A stretch of 37,142 bases of DNA from Alphaproteobacteria bacterium (lineage in GTDB: Bacteria; Pseudomonadota; Alphaproteobacteria; UBA2966), in assembly GCA_030740435.1 (NCBI GenBank), contig JASLXG010000186.1, positions 1 through 37,142 of the forward strand. The letters are read 5' to 3'. Both the position numbers and the translations under genes were made by a program. Under the pieces are notes generated by a model, which worked only from the letters and a program-made list of their open reading frames with translations, had not been told where the DNA came from and searched no databases. This document shows positions 25,804-33,654 of this stretch, one piece after another; the first letter of the stretch is position 1; every line of letters begins with the position of its first letter.

Positions 25804-26610
25804 TCAGGTCGCCGTCGCGTGTTTGCCGACGCGGCCCCGGTCGCGCTTGTCGTAGAAGGCCTGCAAGCGCTCCATCACCGGCGGGTTGGCAACGCCCGTA
25901 TAGCCGTAGATGCAATCGATCCTGAGCTGGTCCTCGAGATTGCGGCCGATCATCTCGAACACCGTCTCCTTGGCCGAGCGGATGGCCCAGGTGTCGTTGC
26001 GCAGGATCTTCGACGCCGTCTCTTCGGCCGCCGCCAACAACTCGCCGTGCGGCACCACGCGGCTGACCAGGTTGACCTGTTGCGCCCGCTGGGCCTCGAT
26101 GGGCTCGCCGGTGAGCAGCATCTCCAGGGCGAACCCGCTGCCGCAGATGTTGACCAGCCGGGCCACGCCGCCGTCGCCGTGGTGGTAGCCCCGGCGCACC
26201 TCGAAGGAGCCGAACTGAGCCTGATCGGAAGCGATGCGAATGTCGCAGGCCATGGCCAGCTCGAAGCCGCCGGCCAGGGCCCAGCCGTTCACGGCGGCGA
26301 TGATGGGTTTCAAGATGCGGTGCTGGCCGCGGGTGATACCGCCAAAGCCGTCGGCCACCTTTTGGCGGGGATAGAGGGCGTCGGCCGTCAGCAACGGCGG
26401 AATGTAGTGCTTGAGATCGGCACCGGCGCAAAACGCTTCGTCGCCGGCCCCGGTGAATATGGCCAACTCGACCTCGTCGTCGGCGTCGAATTCGGCCCAG
26501 GTTTCCCACAACAAGCGATGGGTGTCGGGATCGATGCAGTTCATCACCTCGGGGCGGTTGATGGTGACGTTGGCGATCTTGCCCCGCTTTTCGTAAAGCA
26601 CGGTCGGCAT
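25804..26610 (-). CDS. Enoyl-CoA hydratase/isomerase
   Basis: A 268-residue crotonase-family protein. Residues 1-20 (MPTVLYEKRGKIANVTINRP) and EAFCAGADLKHY form the usual start and oxyanion loop. AVNGWALAGGFELAMACDI carries the first catalytic Glu (GGFELAM). AQFGSFEVRRGYHHGDGG carries the second Glu, with Phe where most relatives have Pro. ALEMLLTGEPIEAQRA follows. Both catalytic Glu positions being filled suggests true hydratase activity. The double His in RGYHHGDGG, where most have GxxPGxGG, is uncommon. The gene follows the TetR regulator by 34 bases in the same operon and precedes the SDR. Confidence 0.87.
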   Translation of the reverse strand: MPTVLYEKRGKIANVTINRPEVMNCIDPDTHRLLWETWAEFDADDEVELAIFTGAGDEAFCAGADLKHYIPPLLTADALYPRQKVADGFGGITRGQHRILKPIIAAVNGWALAGGFELAMACDIRIASDQAQFGSFEVRRGYHHGDGGVARLVNICGSGFALEMLLTGEPIEAQRAQQVNLVSRVVPHGELLAAAEETASKILRNDTWAIRSAKETVFEMIGRNLEDQLRIDCIYGYTGVANPPVMERLQAFYDKRDRGRVGKHATAT

Positions 26611-26644
26611 AGGGTTCTCCTCGAGTGGAACGAATCGTGCGGTG

Positions 26645-27277
26645 TCAGCCGTCGGCGCCGAGCGCCCGGCTGAGGTAATCGCGGATTTCCAGGTGGTAGG
26701 CGGCCGCCAGTTCGGCCTCGCTGCGGCCGGTGACGCCGGCCAGGGTGGGCAGGCCGGCCTGGAAGTAGCTGATCGAGCCGATCATGTGAAAGAGGAAGAG
26801 CATGGCGTCGGGGCGTGAGAAACGGCCGGCCAAAGCCTCGTCCACCAGGCCGGCCATGCGGTGCAGCACCTCGCCGAAGATCCAGTGCTCGACGCGTTCG
26901 GTGCGGCCTACGTTGTCCATCAGCTCGCGCATCACGATCTGGGCGTAGTGGGGCCGGCGCTCGGTCCACTCGAGCAGCGCATCGGCCAGCGCCATGACCC
27001 GGCCGTCGGGCGCCAGGCCGGCCTCGGCTGCCTGGGCGTAGACCTCCTCGAGGCTCTCGGCGATGCGCTCCAGCACGGCCGCATAGATGGCGGCCTTGCT
27101 GGAGAAATGGTGCAACAGCGAGGCGTTGGGCATGCCCAGCCGGCGGCCCATGTCGCGCAGGCTGGTGCCGTAGAAACCCCTGGCGGCAAAGCCCTGCTCG
27201 GCCTCCTGCAAGAGCCGCTCGCGGGTCTCCTTACCGCGTTGGACGCGGCTGCTCGGAGCTTGTGTTTCTGTCTGCAT
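26645..27277 (-). CDS. TetR-family transcriptional regulator
   Basis: A 210-residue regulator starting at the ATG at 27277 (MQTETQAPSSRVQRGKETRE). A longer upstream frame is not supported. The N-terminal DNA-binding domain has ERLLQEAEQGFAARGFYGTS, LRDMGRRLGMPNASLLHHF and SSKAAIYAAVLERI, a classic TetR helix-turn-helix. The ligand-binding half is variable, as usual. It is the first gene of the hydratase-SDR-CoA-transferase operon and diverges from the DUF1446 gene. Acyl-CoA-responsive repressors of this family often sit like this and control both sides. An imperfect palindrome lies directly upstream (27286-27301). Confidence 0.87.
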   Translation of the reverse strand: MQTETQAPSSRVQRGKETRERLLQEAEQGFAARGFYGTSLRDMGRRLGMPNASLLHHFSSKAAIYAAVLERIAESLEEVYAQAAEAGLAPDGRVMALADALLEWTERRPHYAQIVMRELMDNVGRTERVEHWIFGEVLHRMAGLVDEALAGRFSRPDAMLFLFHMIGSISYFQAGLPTLAGVTGRSEAELAAAYHLEIRDYLSRALGADG

Positions 27278-27285
27278 TTCATTTC

Positions 27286-27301
27286 TACCGATCAGTTGGT
27301 A
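27286..27301. promoter_or_regulatory. Candidate TetR operator between the TetR and DUF1446 genes
   Basis: TACCGATCAGTTGGTA is an imperfect palindrome 8 bases upstream of the TetR start. TATAAT follows at 27304-27309 on the + strand, so a repressor bound here could block the promoter of the DUF1446 gene and that of the regulator itself. CGATCA-TTGGT recurs at 35406-35417, in front of the acyl-CoA mutase gene. Confidence 0.45.
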
Positions 27302-27437
27302 AGTATAATAGGCAATCCCACCAGGTTTGTAAAGCCCCGCCGTTTCCGGTTTCCTTCGCCGCCCTGGTGTGCCAACGTTGAAGAGGAAAAAAGGCCCCCG
27401 TGGGGCCCGGCGGGGGGCCACAGAGCGGGAGAGAAAA

Positions 27438-29258
27438 ATGGCCAAGGACATCGTGAGAATAGGCGGCGCCGCCGGTTTCTGGGGCGACACCAACGCGGCC
27501 CCGGTGCAACTGGTGGAGGGCGGCAAGCTCGACTACGTGGTTTTCGACTACCTGGCCGAGGTCACCATGTCGATCCTGGCCCGGGCCAAGGCGAAGAACG
27601 CGGACGCCGGCTACGCTATCGACTTCATCCAGTACGTCATGCCGGCCATCGTCAGGCCGGTGGCGGAACAGGGCATCCGCGTCATTGCCAACGCCGGCGG
27701 CATGAATTCCCAGGCCTGCGCCGAGGCCGTGCGCAAGATCGCCGCCGAGGCCGGCGTCAGCCTCAAGGTAGCGGTGGTGCTGGGCGACGATTTGATGCCG
27801 AGACTCGACGAGGTCCGGGCGCTCGGGCCCACCGAGTGGGCCAGCGGCGAGGCGTTGCCGGAAAAACTCGCCAGCATGAACGCCTATCTTGGTGCCTTCT
27901 CCATCGCCGAAGCCCTGGCCGATGGCGCCGACGTGGTGATCACCGGCCGCGTCGTCGACAGTGCCGTGACGCTGGCGGCCTTGATCCACGAATTCGACTG
28001 GCAGGTGGACGATTACGACCTGCTGGCGGCCGGCAGTCTCTGTGGCCACATTCTCGAATGCGGAACCCAGGCCACCGGCGGCAACCACACCGACTGGCAG
28101 CTCGTGCCGGGCTGGGACGACATGGGCTATCCCATCGCGGAATGCAAAGCCGACGGCTCCTTCGTGCTGAGCAAGGTGGACGGCACCGGCGGCCTGATCA
28201 CGCCGGGCACGGTGGGCGAGCAGATGCTCTACGAGATCGGCGACCCGCGGGCCTACCTCTTGCCCGACGTCTCCTGTGATTTTACCGCCGTCACCATGAC
28301 CCAGGCCGGAGAAAACCGGGTGGCGGTGAGTGGTGCCCGTGGACGGCCGCCGAGCGCCACCTACAAGGTCTCGGCCACCTACATGGACGGCTTTCGCTGC
28401 GCCACCTCGGTAATGCTGGGCGGCCGCGACGCCGCCGCCAAGGCGCGGCGCACGGGCGAAGCCATCTTCGAGCGCACGCGGCGCATGTTCCGCGAACGCA
28501 ATCTCGGTGATTATCGCGAAACCCGCATCGAGACCTTCGGCGCCGAAGAGATGTACGGCGCCCAGACCCGCGCCGGCGCAGCCCGCGAGATCGTGCTCAA
28601 GGTCTCGGCGAGGCACGACCAGAAGGAGGCGCTGGATCTCTATTCGCTGGAAATCGCCCAGGCGGCGCTGGGCGCGGCGCCCGGCATCAGCGTTTTCCAG
28701 CCCGGCCGGGCGCGTCCCCAGCCGGTGATCCGGCTGTTTTCCTTCCTCATCGACAAGGCCGCCGTGCCGGTCGAGGTCGACGTCGAGGGCGAAAGCCGGC
28801 CCAGCGAGCTGGCGACGGACGGCGGATTCGATCCGGCCAGCCTGCCCGACCAGACTCCGGCTCTTCCCGAATCGGATCCCGAGGATCCGGTCACCGTGCC
28901 GCTGATCGCGCTGGCTTATGGCCGCAGCGGCGACAAGGGCAACCATGCCAACATCGGCCTGGTGGCCCGGGATCCTGAGTTCCTGCCCTGGATCAACCGG
29001 GCCGTCACCGAGGCGGCGGTGGCGGAATATTTCGAGCACTATCTCGAGGGCAACGTGGTGCGCTACCAGCTGCCCGGCATCCATGGCCTCAATTTCATGC
29101 TGCTGGATGCGCTTGGCGGCGGCGGCATCGCCTCGTTGCGCACCGACCCGCAGGGCAAGGCCTACGCCCAGATGCTGCTGGATTTGCCGGTCAGCGTGCC
29201 ACGGGCGCTGGCCGAGGCCCATGAGTTGCCGCAAGAGGAGGCCCAGGACGCGGCGTGA
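27438..29258 (+). CDS. DUF1446 / acyclic terpene utilization AtuA-like protein
   Basis: A 606-residue protein with the AtuA layout. Residues about 5-450 are the DUF1446 domain: IVRIGGAAGFWGDTNAAPVQ at the start, then GDAD-like ADGADVVITGRVVDSAV, GNHTDWQL and KVDGTGGLITPGTV. About 480-595 is the C-terminal AtuA-like ferredoxin-fold domain (LAYGRSGDKGNHANIGLVAR). The start is the ATG at 27438 with GGGAGAG in front. In Pseudomonas atuA belongs to citronellol/geraniol breakdown, but the biochemical role of the protein is not established. Divergent TetR, hydratase and SDR genes recall the atu locus. The geranyl-CoA carboxylase subunits and an acyl-CoA dehydrogenase are absent here, so a terpene role is uncertain. 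Confidence 0.82.
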   Translation: MAKDIVRIGGAAGFWGDTNAAPVQLVEGGKLDYVVFDYLAEVTMSILARAKAKNADAGYAIDFIQYVMPAIVRPVAEQGIRVIANAGGMNSQACAEAVRKIAAEAGVSLKVAVVLGDDLMPRLDEVRALGPTEWASGEALPEKLASMNAYLGAFSIAEALADGADVVITGRVVDSAVTLAALIHEFDWQVDDYDLLAAGSLCGHILECGTQATGGNHTDWQLVPGWDDMGYPIAECKADGSFVLSKVDGTGGLITPGTVGEQMLYEIGDPRAYLLPDVSCDFTAVTMTQAGENRVAVSGARGRPPSATYKVSATYMDGFRCATSVMLGGRDAAAKARRTGEAIFERTRRMFRERNLGDYRETRIETFGAEEMYGAQTRAGAAREIVLKVSARHDQKEALDLYSLEIAQAALGAAPGISVFQPGRARPQPVIRLFSFLIDKAAVPVEVDVEGESRPSELATDGGFDPASLPDQTPALPESDPEDPVTVPLIALAYGRSGDKGNHANIGLVARDPEFLPWINRAVTEAAVAEYFEHYLEGNVVRYQLPGIHGLNFMLLDALGGGGIASLRTDPQGKAYAQMLLDLPVSVPRALAEAHELPQEEAQDAA

Positions 29259-29869
29259 GCGATCCGGTCGTCGAGCGGCGTGAGCACTGGCAGGGGGTCT
29301 ACGCCGGCAAGGAAGTCGACCAGGTGGGCTGGCACCAGACCGAGCTCACGGTTTCGCTGGAACTGATCGGGCAAGCCGGCCTGGCCGCCGGGGCGGCGGT
29401 GATCGACGTCGGTGGCGGCGCCTCGACCTTGGCCGACAGCCTGCACGGCTTGGGCTACGCCGTCACCGTGCTCGATACCACGGCGGCGGCCATCGAGGCC
29501 GGCCGGGCGCGGCTGGGAGACCAGGTCAACTGGCTGCAAGCCGACGTCACGACCTGGCGGCCTGACACCGAATTCGATCTCTGGCACGACCGCGGGGTCT
29601 TTCATTTTCTCACCAAGGCGGCCGAGCGCGCCGCTTACCTCACGACTCTCGGCGCGGCCCTGAAGCCGGGCGGCCACATCGTCGTCGGCACCTTCGCCAT
29701 GGACGGCCCGGAACGCTGCTCCGGCCTGCCCGTGGTGCGCTACGACGCCGCCCGCATGGGCCGCGAGCTGGGCCCCGGGTACGCCTTGCGGGCCGAGGCC
29801 TTCGACGATCACGTCACGCCTGGCGGCATGGTCCAGCGCTTCTGGTTCGGGCTATTCCGTAGGGTTTGA
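29255..29869 (+). CDS. Class I SAM-dependent methyltransferase
   Basis: A 204-residue methyltransferase beginning at the GTG at 29255, which overlaps the stop of the DUF1446 gene by 4 bases (GTGA). Its SAM-binding motif I is AAVIDVGGGASTLADSL; motif II ends in VTVLDTTAAAI; WLQADVTTWRP and DLWHDRGVFHFL follow. The N-terminal HWQGVYAGKEVDQVGWHQ is characteristic of a thiol/thiopurine-like methyltransferase subgroup. The substrate is unknown. Translational coupling to the DUF1446 gene suggests that the two proteins act together. It converges on the first radical SAM gene with a 7-base gap. Confidence 0.8.
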   Translation: MSDPVVERREHWQGVYAGKEVDQVGWHQTELTVSLELIGQAGLAAGAAVIDVGGGASTLADSLHGLGYAVTVLDTTAAAIEAGRARLGDQVNWLQADVTTWRPDTEFDLWHDRGVFHFLTKAAERAAYLTTLGAALKPGGHIVVGTFAMDGPERCSGLPVVRYDAARMGRELGPGYALRAEAFDDHVTPGGMVQRFWFGLFRRV

Positions 29870-29876
29870 ACGTCCC

Positions 29877-30800
29877 TCAGATGCTGCCGCCCGAGATCGG
29901 CAGGTGGCCGAGATCCCCCTGGGCCAGATGGTGGGCCTGATTGAAGACCATGTAGGCGCCACAGCGCTCGCAGTCGACGTCGTTGCCGTAGCAGCAAAAG
30001 GTGCGCTCGAAACTGCCTTCGTCGCCCATGTATAGCGGCAGCACGTTACGCAACAGGCACTTTTCGCCATTCTCGCCGATTGATTCCATGCAGATGTCCG
30101 ACATCATCATCTCGAGGGTTTCGATGTTCGATTTGATGAGGTTGGGGTGCTTTCGCTTGAGCGCCATCAGGCGCTCGACAACGCGGTCGCGTTCCTTGAG
30201 ATCCCGCCAAAAAAGCGGGCTCTCGTCGTTCCGGGTGGGCACGTAGAAAGTAAAGGCGAGACCTGTGACGGGCCAGTCCTTGACCTGTTCGACGAAGTCC
30301 TCGAGGTGGGCCTCGTTCTGCCGCGTCAGCACCATCTGCAGCATCACCGAGGTGCCGTCGCCGAGCTCGCGGTCATGGATGGCGTCTTTGACCTTTTGGA
30401 AAACGCCTTCGCCGCGGATGGCGTCGTTGGGCTCTTCCGGCCCGTCCAGCGACACCGTCACCAGATGCCCGGGCACCGAGGGAATGCCATAGGTGCCGTT
30501 GGTGACGATGGAGCACTGCTCGAAGAGCTCCATGGCTTCGAAAACCAGGTCCTTGCGGATCATCGGCTCGCCGCCCATGAAGAGCATCGACTTGATGCCG
30601 TGCTTGTCCCGGAGCTGGCGCAACTGGTGCAGCATGTTGGCGTCGTCCATCTTGTCGCGCGGCGAGTTGGGATTGTCGTCGCGGTAGACGAAGCAATGGC
30701 TGCAATCGAGATTGCAGGCGTTGGTGACCAGAACCAGCGCCGCCGGAAAGCTGCGCTCGCCAAAATCGGTCGGGTTCTTGAGCTCGTTCTTGGCACCCAT
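29877..30800 (-). CDS. Radical SAM protein with C-terminal SPASM-like cysteines (copy A)
   Basis: A 307-residue radical SAM enzyme, started at the ATG at 30800. The [4Fe-4S]-SAM motif C-x3-C-x2-C is CNLDCSHC (Cys29, Cys33, Cys36). LFMGGEPMIRKD is the GGE motif, and VSLDGPEEPNDAIRG follows. The last 60 residues have further cysteines (EKCLLRN, then FCCYGNDVDCERCGAYMVF) suited to an auxiliary Fe-S cluster of SPASM or related type. The protein ends GHLPISGGSI. Copy B at 31339 is about three-quarters identical by eye, and a MarR gene lies between them. No small precursor peptide gene was seen, so a small-molecule substrate is as likely as a peptide. Function is unknown. Upstream is the MarR operator region. 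Confidence 0.82.
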   Translation of the reverse strand: MGAKNELKNPTDFGERSFPAALVLVTNACNLDCSHCFVYRDDNPNSPRDKMDDANMLHQLRQLRDKHGIKSMLFMGGEPMIRKDLVFEAMELFEQCSIVTNGTYGIPSVPGHLVTVSLDGPEEPNDAIRGEGVFQKVKDAIHDRELGDGTSVMLQMVLTRQNEAHLEDFVEQVKDWPVTGLAFTFYVPTRNDESPLFWRDLKERDRVVERLMALKRKHPNLIKSNIETLEMMMSDICMESIGENGEKCLLRNVLPLYMGDEGSFERTFCCYGNDVDCERCGAYMVFNQAHHLAQGDLGHLPISGGSI

Positions 30801-30860
30801 GTCGGCCTCCCTCCCTGTGCAGCCCGCGGCGATTGAGAACGTTGGGCCGGTGTGACAGTA

Positions 30861-30882
30861 TATATCTCGTTTCCGAGATATA
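30861..30882. promoter_or_regulatory. MarR operator candidate 1 (perfect palindrome)
   Basis: TATATCTCG, four bases (TTTC), then CGAGATATA: 9-bp perfect arms. It lies 20 bases before the MarR start and 61 bases before the radical SAM A start, in the shared intergenic region, so it could govern both divergent genes. MarR proteins typically bind palindromes of this size. Confidence 0.7.
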
Positions 30883-30894
30883 CTCAAGGAAAGA

Positions 30895-30910
30895 ATTTCG
30901 TATGCGAGAT
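30895..30910. promoter_or_regulatory. MarR operator candidate 2, overlapping the MarR start codon
   Basis: ATTTCG-TATG-CGAGAT has the same arm-spacer-arm pattern as the core of site 1 (ATCTCG-TTTC-CGAGAT), with one mismatch in the left arm. The spacer contains the ATG start codon (30902-30904). The centres of the two sites are 31 bases apart, three helical turns, which places them on the same DNA face. Confidence 0.6.
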
Positions 30911-31342
30911 AATCCCCTGCGGGCGCGCTTCGAGGACTCGGCCGCCAACGAGTTGGGCCGGGTCTTCCGCCACCTCAACCGCAGCTTTGGCGAGGCCCTC
31001 AAGGGCCATGGCCTGTCGGCCCTGCAGGCCAACATGCTGATGGAACTGTGGCTCCAGGGGCCGCTCTCGGTAGGCGCCCTGCAGCGCCACATGTCGCTGG
31101 CCTCGTCGAGCCTCAGCGGTGCGCTGGACCGCATGGAGCGGGCCGGACTGGTGCGCCGCGTGCCCTCGCCCGAAGATCGCCGCTCGTTCGTCATCGAACC
31201 GGCGGATTGGCACGGCGATCAGAAACAGGCGGTGATGCAAACGCTGGTCGACACCGAGGATGAATTCTTGGCGCCCTTGAGCCCTTTGGAGCGTCGGCAG
31301 CTGCTCGGTTTGCTGCGCAAGATCAGCACCCCGGAGGCCTAG
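30902..31342 (+). CDS. MarR-family transcriptional regulator
   Basis: A 146-residue winged-helix regulator starting at the ATG at 30902 (MRDNPLRARFEDSAANELGR). Its core has LSALQANMLMELWLQGPLSVGAL, QRHMSLASSSLSGALDRMERAGLVRRVPSPEDRRSFVI, which is the recognition helix and beta wing in the standard MarR order. It stands alone between two radical SAM paralogues and may control the divergent copy A directly. Two operator-like palindromes overlap its promoter and start codon, so it probably represses itself. Many MarR proteins respond to aromatic or acyl-CoA ligands. Its TAG stop and the stop of radical SAM B share the bases CTAG. Confidence 0.87.
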   Translation: MRDNPLRARFEDSAANELGRVFRHLNRSFGEALKGHGLSALQANMLMELWLQGPLSVGALQRHMSLASSSLSGALDRMERAGLVRRVPSPEDRRSFVIEPADWHGDQKQAVMQTLVDTEDEFLAPLSPLERRQLLGLLRKISTPEA

Positions 31343-32274
31343 ATACTGCCGCCCGAGATGGGAAAATGCCCGCTGTTGCCCCGGGCCAAATGGAAGGCCT
31401 GGTTGAAGACCATGTAGGCGCCGCAGCGCCCGCAATCGACGTCGTTGCCGTAGCAGCAAAAGGTGCGTTCGAAACTGCCCGCGTCACCCATGTATAGCGG
31501 CAGCGTCTTGCGCAATTCGCAGTTTTCGCCGTTCTCGCCGATGGTCTCCTGGCAGACCTCCGACAGCATCAGTTCGAGCGCCTCGACGTGGCTTTTGATC
31601 AGGCCGGGATAGCGGCGTTTGAGGGCTATGAGACGCTCGACCACGGGGTCGCGATCGGCGAGGTCCCGCCAGACCAACGGCCCGTGGTCGTCACGGGCAG
31701 GCACATAGAAGGTAAGTGCGAGGCCCGAGATGGGCCAGTCCTTGAGCTCCTCGACGAAGTCCTCGAGGTGGGATTCGTTTTGCCGCGTCAGCACCATCTG
31801 CACGATCACCGAGGTGCTGTCGGCCGCATCGCGGCCATGAATGGCCTCTTTGACCTTTTCGAACACGCCCTCGCCGCGGATGGCGTCGTTGGGGCGCTTT
31901 GGCCCATCCAGCGAGACCACCACCGTGTGCCCCGGCACGCTTGGAATGCCATAGGTGCCGTTGGTGACGATGGTGCTTTTGTCGAACAGCTTCATCCCCT
32001 CGAGCACCAGATCACGGCGGATCATCGGCTCGCCGCCCACGAACAGCATCGATTTGATGGCGTGCTTGTCCCTGAGCAGGCGCAACTGGTGCAGCATGTT
32101 GGCCTCGTCCATCTTGTCGCGCGGCGAGTTGGGGTTGTCGTCGCGGAAGACGAAGCAGTGGCTGCATTCCAGATTGCAGGCGTTGGTGACCAGGACCTGC
32201 GCTTCGACGTAGCTTTCCGGGCCGAAGTCGGTCGGCTCCCTGAGTTCGCGCTCCACCCTGGCCTTGGCCGTCAT
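31339..32274 (-). CDS. Radical SAM protein with C-terminal SPASM-like cysteines (copy B)
   Basis: A 311-residue paralogue of the radical SAM protein at 29877. The ATG at 32274 gives MTAKARVERELREPTDFG. The SAM-cluster motif is CNLECSHC, the GGE motif is FVGGEPMIRRD, and the C-terminal cysteines (FCCYGNDVDCGRCGAYMVF) and the tail GHFPISGGSI match copy A. Identity is about 75 percent by eye, including long identical runs, so the pair arose by duplication. It follows the 3-hydroxyacyl-CoA dehydrogenase gene by 23 bases and is the last gene of the mutase operon, which ties the radical SAM pair to that pathway. Whether the copies work as a heterodimer or one after the other cannot be told. Confidence 0.82.
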   Translation of the reverse strand: MTAKARVERELREPTDFGPESYVEAQVLVTNACNLECSHCFVFRDDNPNSPRDKMDEANMLHQLRLLRDKHAIKSMLFVGGEPMIRRDLVLEGMKLFDKSTIVTNGTYGIPSVPGHTVVVSLDGPKRPNDAIRGEGVFEKVKEAIHGRDAADSTSVIVQMVLTRQNESHLEDFVEELKDWPISGLALTFYVPARDDHGPLVWRDLADRDPVVERLIALKRRYPGLIKSHVEALELMLSEVCQETIGENGENCELRKTLPLYMGDAGSFERTFCCYGNDVDCGRCGAYMVFNQAFHLARGNSGHFPISGGSI

Positions 32275-32297
32275 GGGGCCCCCTTGGCGCCTTGTGG

Positions 32298-33233
32298 CTA
32301 GCCCTTCTTCTTCTTTTCCGGCTTGGGCGGCCGCTCGGCGCCGAGGAATTCGTACCAGCCGCCCTTGGAATCGGGCTTGAACTTGGGATCGCCCTTGTAG
32401 CCGGCCAGGATCACCTTGCGGGCCAGCGCCGGCACGGCGTAGCGCTCGCCCAGCGTCTCGAAAAGATAGCTCTGGGCCTGCACGAAGCTGTCGAAGCTGG
32501 CGGTGTCGTCCAAGAGCTCGAAAACGCCCATGGGCCAACCCAGGCCGGTCTTGACCATCTCGTCGATCTCGGCCGGGCCGGCGACGCCGAGTTCGACCAG
32601 GCGGATGGCCTCGGCGACATAGAGGTTGATGAAACGCGTCATGAAGAAGCCCGGCGAATCCTTGACCACCACCGGTTTCTTGCCGATGGCGGCGAGGTAC
32701 CCGACCACCTTATCCAGTTCGGCCTGGCCGGTGAGCTCGCTACGCCCCACCTCGACCAGCGGCAAGATGTTGGAGGGATAGAACCAGTGCGTGCCCACCA
32801 GGCGGCTGGTGTTATCCATCTTGGCGGCCAGCTCGGAGATCATGATGGAAGACGTGTTGGAGGCGAAGACGGCGTCGCTGGCAACGTGTTTTTCCGCCTC
32901 ACAGAGCGCATCCTGCTTGACGTCGACGATCTCGGGAATGGATTCGAAGACCAAATCGGCGCCGGCCAAGCCCTTGGCGTAGTCGGTGCTGCCCGCGACC
33001 CGGCCCATGATCTCGGTGGCCTGATCCTCCGTGATCTTGCCGCGTTTTACGCCCTTTTGCAGGCCGAAAGGGCCCTTCTCGATGAGCTCCATGCCGAGGT
33101 CGATGCTGGCCTGCTTGCGCGAGACCAGGGTGACACGAACGGCGCTGGCCTGCAGGCAGGCCAGCGCAATGCCGTGGCCCATCAGGCCGCCGCCGCCGAG
33201 GATGGCGACGTGTTTGAATGCGTCCGCGCTCAT
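32298..33233 (-). CDS. 3-hydroxyacyl-CoA dehydrogenase
   Basis: A 311-residue single-domain-pair 3HCDH. The start is the ATG at 33233, which overlaps the B12-subunit stop (ATGA). The NAD-binding motif is VAILGGGGLMGHGIALACLQA near residue 9. The catalytic His is in GTHWFYPSNILPLVEV, with the Glu expected in this segment, and SNTSSIMISELA precedes it. The C-terminal domain (GLGWPMGVFELLDDTASFDSF) fits the family. The tail is very lysine-rich (PPKPEKKKKG). It oxidises the 3-hydroxyl of an acyl-CoA with NAD+. In this operon it probably acts on the product of the mutase, as the dehydrogenase does after 2-hydroxyisobutyryl-CoA mutase. Confidence 0.85.
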   Translation of the reverse strand: MSADAFKHVAILGGGGLMGHGIALACLQASAVRVTLVSRKQASIDLGMELIEKGPFGLQKGVKRGKITEDQATEIMGRVAGSTDYAKGLAGADLVFESIPEIVDVKQDALCEAEKHVASDAVFASNTSSIMISELAAKMDNTSRLVGTHWFYPSNILPLVEVGRSELTGQAELDKVVGYLAAIGKKPVVVKDSPGFFMTRFINLYVAEAIRLVELGVAGPAEIDEMVKTGLGWPMGVFELLDDTASFDSFVQAQSYLFETLGERYAVPALARKVILAGYKGDPKFKPDSKGGWYEFLGAERPPKPEKKKKG

Positions 33234-33640
33234 GCTGCGTCCTCCTTTGCCCGGCCAAGGTTTTCCTGGATCAGCTCGATGGCCGATTCGGCGCTGGTGC
33301 CGGGACCGAAGATGGCGGCGACGCCCCATTCCTTGAGCTGCACTTCGTCGTCGGCCGGGATGACGCCGCCGGCCAGCAAGAGCACCTCGCCGAGGCCGAT
33401 CTCCTCGAGGCCGGCGACGAGCTCCTCGAAGACCGGCATATGGCCGCCCGACGAGCTCGAGACGCCGATCACGTTGACGTCCTCTTCCAGCGCCGTGGCG
33501 ACGATCTCGGGGGCCAGCAGGAAGTTGGTGAAGATGACCTCGAAACCGGCGTCGCGAAACTTCTTGGCGACATAGCGGATACCGCGGTCGTGGCTGTCCA
33601 TGGCGGGTTTGGCCAGCAGTACGCGTACGGGTTCGCTCAT
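33230..33640 (-). CDS. B12-binding subunit of an acyl-CoA mutase
   Basis: A 136-residue cobalamin-binding domain of the methylmalonyl-CoA mutase family. The DxHxxG motif is DSHDRG (residues 15-20), whose His replaces the lower axial ligand of cobalamin. VSSSSGG and LLAGGVIPADD complete the nucleotide-tail pocket. The start is the ATG at 33640; longer frames on this strand are noise. It lies 14 bases after the large subunit. A separate small B12 subunit is known for isobutyryl-CoA and 2-hydroxyisobutyryl-CoA mutases, unlike the fused form in methylmalonyl-CoA mutase. Confidence 0.88.
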   Translation of the reverse strand: MSEPVRVLLAKPAMDSHDRGIRYVAKKFRDAGFEVIFTNFLLAPEIVATALEEDVNVIGVSSSSGGHMPVFEELVAGLEEIGLGEVLLLAGGVIPADDEVQLKEWGVAAIFGPGTSAESAIELIQENLGRAKEDAA

Positions 33641-33654
33641 GGTGATTCCTCCGC

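Noticed and set aside
25027-26673. 548-codon plus-strand frame opposite the SDR and hydratase genes
   Set aside because: Antisense to two genes with full catalytic motifs; composition is His/Gly/Asp-rich noise.
27285-29234. 649-codon minus-strand frame opposite the DUF1446 gene
   Set aside because: Antisense shadow; the plus strand carries conserved DUF1446 motifs and a ribosome-binding site.
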